From Neocallimastix lanati (nom. inval.) (taxonomy: Eukaryota; Neocallimastigomycota; Neocallimastigomycetes; Neocallimastigales; Neocallimastigaceae), in the NCBI GenBank assembly GCA_016946835.1, contig JACVTC010000016.1, forward strand, positions 1,737,501 to 1,801,500: 64,000 bases of DNA, given 5' to 3'. A program made the position numbers and the translations under genes. Positions 58,691-64,000 of the stretch are shown here, piece by piece; the first letter of the stretch is position 1, and each line of letters opens with the position of its first letter. The notes beneath the pieces were generated by a model that saw only the letters and a program-made list of their open reading frames with translations, was not told the DNA's origin and did not search any database.

Positions 58691-60256
58691 AATAAAATTA
58701 CATTATTTAAATGAAAAAGAAAATAAAAAATAAAATTTATGAAATGAAAATATTATATATTATATAATTATAAAAGTGCATTTGAAGCAATAGTTTCTAA
58801 ATTTTCCTATTCATCGATGATAACATCGTATCCATTATTGCAAGTAAATAATTTCAGTATTAGTGTTATCAATCGAATCTGTATCCGATCTTTCACTGAG
58901 AGGTGAAAATCCATGCTTTTTCATTTCGACGTTGGTGCTCTTAGCAACGGTTGATTCAATAGATTCAACGGAATACCATTTCATCATCAATCTAAAAAGA
59001 TCGACAAATCAATGGTATTACCTTTGTTAGAAAGTCCGCAATCCCCACAAAATACGGAAGAGTCGACGAAGTTGAACTTTGCTTAAAAATATTGTCAACT
59101 AATTGTCTTTGCTCCCCATCATTAATTTTAATTTTTGAATATATTGAACGCCCGCCAAGAAGAGCACTCAATATAAAGTAATAAATATTATTATCATAAT
59201 CCTTTTCTGAATCTAAAGAAACATCCAAGGATTTTTGTTCAATTATCATTGTAGACTTCAAAAAGAGATCATCTAGAAAAGGTAAAGATTTATTTCTGTA
59301 ATTTTCCAATTCTATACAGGCAAAGATCCAGTGAGAAAAGCGAGGTACACTAACACCACAACAAAGGCAACATTTAGGGCAATCTTCTGAGACTATTTTT
59401 ATTTTAATGGAAATCCTAATGTCAAATTTAAAACCACACCTAATTCGAGAAATCCAAAAGAATCCCAACTGATACTTAGGATATTGAAATGTTATGTTTC
59501 TGATTTCTGAAATAAATCCAAAATCATTCTCCTTGTAAATAATTACTTTTTTTTAGCTTTTGAGAGTTTGAAGACGTCTCTTTCCCAATAAAACCTTTTT
59601 TATTTCACTTATTTTCTTACCATTTAATTTCTTATCCAAAGTCCTTGATTCTTTAGTACATGAGTAAAGTGACATACTAGGAGTATTATTAATGAGATGA
59701 TTAATAATACATGATGAATTTTTCCATTTTCTAAAGCATCGTAATTGAGATATTGCATAGATAGCTGAAAGAGGAGGTATTCTCAATTCACGAGTAATAT
59801 CATAGAGACTAACAGAAGAATTGCGAGATTTAAATCCGTAACTCCAGTAAAGTCCTCTATTAATAATTTTTTGAGCTTTAGAACATCTGCTCTTATTTGA
59901 ACCAAAGAGAGGAGCATAATATATAACAAGACTAAGAATAAACGAAATTAAAACATATTTCTTCAATGGGAGAGGAATAGATTTATTAATAAGAAATCGA
60001 AAGTACGAATTTAATTTGACATTTAAATTACTGTTTAATTTGGATTGTATAAGTTTCAATGATAAACATTCATCAAAAGGAATACCAAGATAAGTATAGT
60101 TGTCAGTTTTAGGTAATTTGTCACTATCAATAAAGAAAGCATAATTTATGGGTTTAACAAAGTTAATTGGCTTTACAACAATGGTAGCACAATTATTAAT
60201 TCCAAAAGTCATTTCATTTTTAATAGCCCATTCATGAACCTTATTCAAAATTTTCA
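58691..60256 (-). mobile_element. 5'-truncated LINE copy, recent
   Basis: Nearly identical in sequence to 32375-34000 of the intact LINE. It starts inside the RT domain (KILNKVHEWAIKNEMTFGIN) and continues through YTYLGIPF, the CPKCC cluster (one Cys of CPCCG is replaced: CLCCG) and the LLGG segment to the 3' UTR. Breaks include a T-run slip near 59550, a four-codon deletion near 60140 and a frame change near 59000. Similarity this high suggests insertion not long before or after the 32-kb copy. Confidence 0.88.
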
Positions 60257-60289
60257 TTATAAAAAATACATGTAGGTAAAAAGTACATT

Positions 60290-60815
60290 TGTAATTAAAA
60301 ATAATAAAAAAAAAGTTAAAAAAAAAATAAAAAAAAAATAAAAAAAGCTCAAAAATACTATGTATTTCGGCAAGTTGTACTATGCGGGAATTTTTCCCTT
60401 CCTAACAAATAAAAAAGAAATAAAACCTAAAAGGAACATCTTTAAAATAGATAGTGTGGTATCCACTAAACTCTCCTCGGATCCATCATTTATTGAACTA
60501 CTAGGGCGAGATTCACCCTTCTTAGAAAGAGATGATGATCCTGTATTATCATTATGCCTTATCAGTACGACATCGACGCTCTTAGTTAAGTTTGGTAATT
60601 TGGAATACCTATCAAATAATAGCTCAAACGAACTGCTTATGATAGGTATTGCGCTAGTTAAGAATTCCGTCAAGCCCACAATTTTTGGAACAGGTGACTC
60701 AGATGAATCTTTGAAAAGTAGTTCATTTAATTGTCTCTGTTCCCCACTATCGAAATGTAGCTCATTTAAAGCTAAAGTTCCACCAAGAATTAACACAGAT
60801 GGAATAAAATAAATT
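60290..60815 (-). mobile_element. LINE ORF2 C-terminal fragment, different subfamily
   Basis: The frame 60380-60796 reads LILGGTLALNELHFDSGEQR ... IVGLTEFLTSAIPIISSSFE ... LTKSVDVVLIRHND, matching the LLGG ... GEQRQL ... FVGIAEFLTNVIPLI ... TKSVDVEMIRHG order of the intact element's tail but clearly diverged. Its downstream part differs (SKKGESRPSSSIND ... LFVRKGKIPA). Confidence 0.75.
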
Positions 60816-60837
60816 TTTTTTTTTTTTTTCTTTTTTT

Positions 60838-61185
60838 TAAAGCCGCAATTATTGCGAACTTTAATCTTTATTTATTTATTCTTATATAAAATACATGAAT
60901 ACTTTTAATTTTAATAAAAAATAAAAAAACACAGAATTACTAAAATAAATAAATATTATTTATCCAATTTGAACATAATAATAAATGAAAAAGTAACGTG
61001 AAATAAAAAGTAATAATCAAAAAAAAGTGTATAAATAAGTTCAGAAAAAAAGTTCATATGCAACGAACCTCACCTCCTTATGGATTAGGGTTTGAATTGA
61101 CTATCTGAAAGAATTATGGTCTTTTCTCTCAGAGGCATTGACCCTGATAGCCTGTAATACTGCATTTTCAGCGTTGACGCTCCAT
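60838..61185 (-). mobile_element. LINE-related fragment: ORF1 C-terminus and A-tailed 3' end
   Basis: Reverse-strand counterpart of the 19.63-20.09 kb fragment. It encodes SVNAENAVLQAIRVNASERK ... NSF and a stop, has the GGTTCGTTGCATATGAAC segment, ends with the CGCAATAATTGCG hairpin and passes into an A-run. Two independent copies sharing both the coding end and the hairpin define a repeat family that is not explained by ORF2. Confidence 0.7.
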
Positions 61186-61219
61186 AAAATAAAATAAAAT
61201 AAAATAAAATAAAACAAAA

Positions 61220-61261
<42 letters not shown>

Positions 61262-61264
61262 TTT

Positions 61265-61433
61265 TTTTTTTTAACGGCAGCAAACTTGTTTCATCTTTAT
61301 TGATTAAATATTTGATAAATTACATGTAATAAAATAAAAAAAAAAAAAGATAAAAAAATAAACAAAAAATAAAACACAAAATAAAATAAAATAATGGTAT
61401 AATATATTCTAGTTTCATTTAATTAATATTTGT
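61265..61433 (-). mobile_element. Another A-tailed retroelement 3' end
   Basis: The minus strand shows AATAAAGATGAAACAAG, then TTTGCTGCCGTT, then a run of A residues at 61262-61272. This is the form of a LINE or SINE 3' end. The body upstream is AT-rich and not recognisable. Confidence 0.4.
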
Positions 61434-61443
61434 AAGACTTCAC

Positions 61444-61447
<4 letters not shown>

Positions 61448-61487
<40 letters not shown>

Positions 61488-61972
61488 CTAGGAATAAACT
61501 TTATTTAATAATATTTTTTTTTTTTAAAAAATACATGAAGTTTAAATACATGAAATTTTTTATTTTATATTAATATTAAAAAACTACGTTATGAGATTCG
61601 AGGACGAAAAGGCCTCTAACTCTTCCCATTCATCGAAGATAACTCCATGTGGATGAAAATTATCATTCGAATCTGTATCAGAATTTCTTCTTTGCCTTAT
61701 CGTTACGACGTCGACGCTCTTGACAACGGTAGGCCTAACACTATACAAATCGATCATGGTGTAAAAATCACCAATCACAATAGGCATAACGTTAGTAAGG
61801 AATTCCGCAAGCCCCACAAAATATGAAATCGGGAAAGAAGACTCGTTCGAAGGTGATTGAAAAATATTATTAATATATCGCCTTCTTTCCCCCGAGCCGA
61901 TCTTTAAGATTTCAAATACTGCATTTCCGCCAAGAAGGAGACACAGCACGTAAAAATTGATATTATCATCAA
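61448..61972 (-). mobile_element. 5'-truncated LINE insertion with 14-bp target-site duplication
   Basis: The minus strand encodes FDDNINFYVLCLLLGG, then GSGERRRYINNIFQ, YFVGLAEFLTNVMPIV, VVKSVDVVTIRQR and EWEELEAFSSSNLIT with a stop at 61584, then a 3' UTR with AATAAAG, AGTCT and ~37 A residues (61448-61484). AAGACTTCACAAGG occurs exactly at 61434-61447, against the A-tail, and at 61973-61986, against the truncated 5' end. It is a third LINE subfamily that shares its terminal AGTCT-A(n) with the 32-kb element. Confidence 0.85.
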
Positions 61973-62056
61973 AAGACTTCACAAGGGCATTATTATACTG
62001 AAGTATAATAATTAATTTTGACTTCACAATGTTAATCATAAATTTAAGATACAAAA

Positions 62057-62194
<138 letters not shown>

Positions 62195-62296
62195 AGCATT
62201 TTTATTTTTTTTTTTTTTTATTTTTTTATATTTTTTTTCTGAAATTATATTAATATATATTTATGTTATTGCGCAAACTAAATTAACTGATAATAT

Positions 62297-62338
<42 letters not shown>

Positions 62339-62551
62339 GTCTATTTATTTTACATGTATAAAAAAAATTAATCTTATCTATAGTACTTATTTTATATAAT
62401 GCTTTTCTTTATTATTATTATTATTATTTTTTAATATTATTTTCTTAAAATAATGAGCCATGATTTATATAACTTGATATAACTTGATATACGTTAACAT
62501 AAAGATTTACTTAATTTATATATATGTTTTTTTTTTTTTTTTTTTTTTAGA
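62195..62551. other. 3' flank of the acyl-CoA synthetase gene
   Basis: T-runs (62302-62337, 62527-62548) and AT-rich sequence. No gene seen. Confidence 0.5.
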
Positions 62552-64000
62552 TTAATTATTAACTTTCTCATATAACTTATTAATAACATCACTAAAGTGA
62601 CGTCTAATTTGAATACGTTTATTTTTGAAAGTTGGAGTTAATAATTCATTTTCAATAGTAAATGGTTCAGAAATTAATTCAATTTCCTTTGGAATTTCAT
62701 AACCGTTAAGACCAAAGTTTCTAGATATGTTTTCAATATCTTGTAAAATTAATAAACGAGCAGATTCTGATTTACAAACTTTTTCTAAAGTCCATTCGGT
62801 ATTATCATTTTCACCCTTAATTTCTGGAACAACATTTTCAACATCTGGAACAACAATACCAACAAGTTTAGATGAAAGTGGATTACCATCAATGTATGAT
62901 TGTGAAATAAATCTACTATTATTAATGACAGCTTCAATCTTTTCTGGAGCAATATATTCTCCTTGAGCAAGTTTAAAGATGTTCTTTCTTCTATCAATGA
63001 TTTTAAGAGTACCATTAGGTAATAATTCTCCGATATCACCACTGTGTACCCAACCATCTTCATCAATTGTTTCCTTAGTTGCCTCTGGGTTATTATGATA
63101 TCCAACAAAACTATTGTAACCTCTACTACAAATTTCACCTCTTGGATTTGGTTCATCAGTAGCATAGTAATCCATTTCTGGTACATCAATTAATTTCATT
63201 TCACAACTACAAACTGGTGGACCAATGTTACTACCATATGGATATTGATAATCACCATAAATTTGAATATTAGAAACAGTACAAGTTTCTGTTTGACCAT
63301 AACCTTCGTAAACTTGACAACCAAGAACAATTCTCATAAATTCAATAATATTATAATCAATTGGAGCGGAACCACAAATGATGAATTTTAAATTTCCACC
63401 TACAACATTTTGAATTTTTTCGAAAACAATTTTATCCCAAATACTATCTCTTGTAATAATACCTCTTCTAAGATATTTTCTTTTTCTTTCCACAGCAAAG
63501 TTAAAAATAAACTTTTTAAGGAAGCCAGAGTTATTAGCAGTATTGGTAACAGTATCATAAATTCTACAAAGTACTCTTGGAACACATGGCATATCATCTG
63601 GCTTTAAGATACTAATATCTGACATAAGATTACGAGCACTTCCGGAGAAGTAACCAATAATACATCCATAACTTTGGAAAGCATGACAAATAACTCTTTC
63701 TAAGACATGAGCTAATGGTAAATAAGAATAGTGAATATGTCCTTTGTGTACATTGTAACCAGCATTTTCGAAATAACCACCAACCGAAGCAACAATACCA
63801 CCATTCTTTAAGATAACACCTTTTGGTGTACCAGTAGTACCAGAAGTATAACAGATAGTAAATACATCATCTGGAGTTAATGGAACAGGTTCAACTGGAT
63901 GTTGCTTACCATATTCTAAAACTTCATTAAAAGTACGAAGAGTAAGCCCACATTCTTTAGCCTTTTCTAATTTATCTTCTGGAATGGTAGTTAAACCATA
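62552..64000 (-). CDS. Long-chain acyl-CoA synthetase, 5' end beyond the window
   Basis: An open minus-strand frame enters from the right edge and ends at 62552, giving 482 residues of the C-terminal two-thirds. An in-frame Met at 63625 is internal, since strong homology continues upstream of it. Motifs in order: ATP-binding P-loop YTSGTTGTPKGV, SYLPLAHVLERV, FIICGSAPIDYNI, GYGQTET, GEICSRGYNSFVGYHNNPEAT, the DGWVHSGDIGELLPNGTL adenylate motif and the DRRKNIFKLAQGEYIAPEKIE long-chain signature. The enzyme activates fatty acids to acyl-CoA via an acyl-adenylate and is usually bound to ER or lipid-droplet membranes. In an organism living without beta-oxidation its likely role is lipid synthesis and remodelling. 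The visible part has no introns. Confidence 0.95.
   Translation of the reverse strand, partial: YGLTTIPEDKLEKAKECGLTLRTFNEVLEYGKQHPVEPVPLTPDDVFTICYTSGTTGTPKGVILKNGGIVASVGGYFENAGYNVHKGHIHYSYLPLAHVLERVICHAFQSYGCIIGYFSGSARNLMSDISILKPDDMPCVPRVLCRIYDTVTNTANNSGFLKKFIFNFAVERKRKYLRRGIITRDSIWDKIVFEKIQNVVGGNLKFIICGSAPIDYNIIEFMRIVLGCQVYEGYGQTETCTVSNIQIYGDYQYPYGSNIGPPVCSCEMKLIDVPEMDYYATDEPNPRGEICSRGYNSFVGYHNNPEATKETIDEDGWVHSGDIGELLPNGTLKIIDRRKNIFKLAQGEYIAPEKIEAVINNSRFISQSYIDGNPLSSKLVGIVVPDVENVVPEIKGENDNTEWTLEKVCKSESARLLILQDIENISRNFGLNGYEIPKEIELISEPFTIENELLTPTFKNKRIQIRRHFSDVINKLYEKVNN

Noticed and set aside
60360-60812. 150-residue plus-strand frame
   Set aside because: Antisense of the LINE ORF2 C-terminal fragment, whose minus-strand frame has the conserved LLGG, EFLT and KSVDV motifs.

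Overview
The window looks like nuclear DNA of an anaerobic gut fungus (Neocallimastigomycota). The DNA is extremely AT-rich, with long A/T runs and (AAT)n or (TTTA)n arrays. Genes have many short GT..AG introns, often with GTAAAT or GTATAT donors, and encode Asn-rich proteins. The gene content fits a flagellated, anaerobic fungus: an outer-dynein-arm docking protein, a bacterial-type L-aspartate oxidase, a CotH-domain surface protein, a TIP41 homologue and a CYS3-like bZIP factor. This assignment is inference from content; I could not run a search.

Layout. 1-3158 (-): eight-exon RING + RRM protein, cut by the window start. 6601-9033 (+): CotH protein with signal peptide and GPI-like tail. 9.0-13.0 kb: gene-free, with a (TTTA)n array, a cluster of inverted word repeats and a GC-richer patch. 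13057-19071 (+): 22-exon ODAD2/ARMC4 homologue. 19.6-20.1 kb: LINE ORF1-type fragment. 20551-22961 (+): TIP41 homologue. 25029-29461 (+): bZIP factor. 29.9-30.6 kb (-): three near-identical ~80-nt elements, each inside a predicted intron, that look like box C/D snoRNAs aimed at 25S rRNA. 32.0-36.7 kb: an APE-type LINE nested in older LINE debris. 36942-38714 (-): NadB-like L-aspartate oxidase. 38.7-44.2 kb: gene-free, with a 4 x 141-bp minisatellite. 44.2-47.9 kb: GC-richer block, candidate copia LTR, decayed Ty1/copia pol, LINE 3' fragment. 48994-52020 (-): membrane-anchored SH3 protein. 56.4-62.0 kb: at least six LINE fragments. 62552-64000 (-): long-chain acyl-CoA synthetase, cut by the window end.

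How the parts relate. These are independent eukaryotic genes, not operons. ODAD2 fits a swimming zoospore stage. NadB supplies iminoaspartate for quinolinate and NAD synthesis without the oxygen-dependent kynurenine route. TIP41 and the bZIP factor are regulatory. The most unusual signal is the snoRNA-like trio: each copy carries two short antisense segments that, joined end to end, match one uninterrupted ~19-nt stretch of the conserved 25S rRNA region that holds the I-PpoI site (rRNA sequence recalled, not searched).

Intron boundaries were placed by eye from GT/AG sites and reading-frame phase. Lengths of the multi-exon genes sum to whole codons with the coordinates given.
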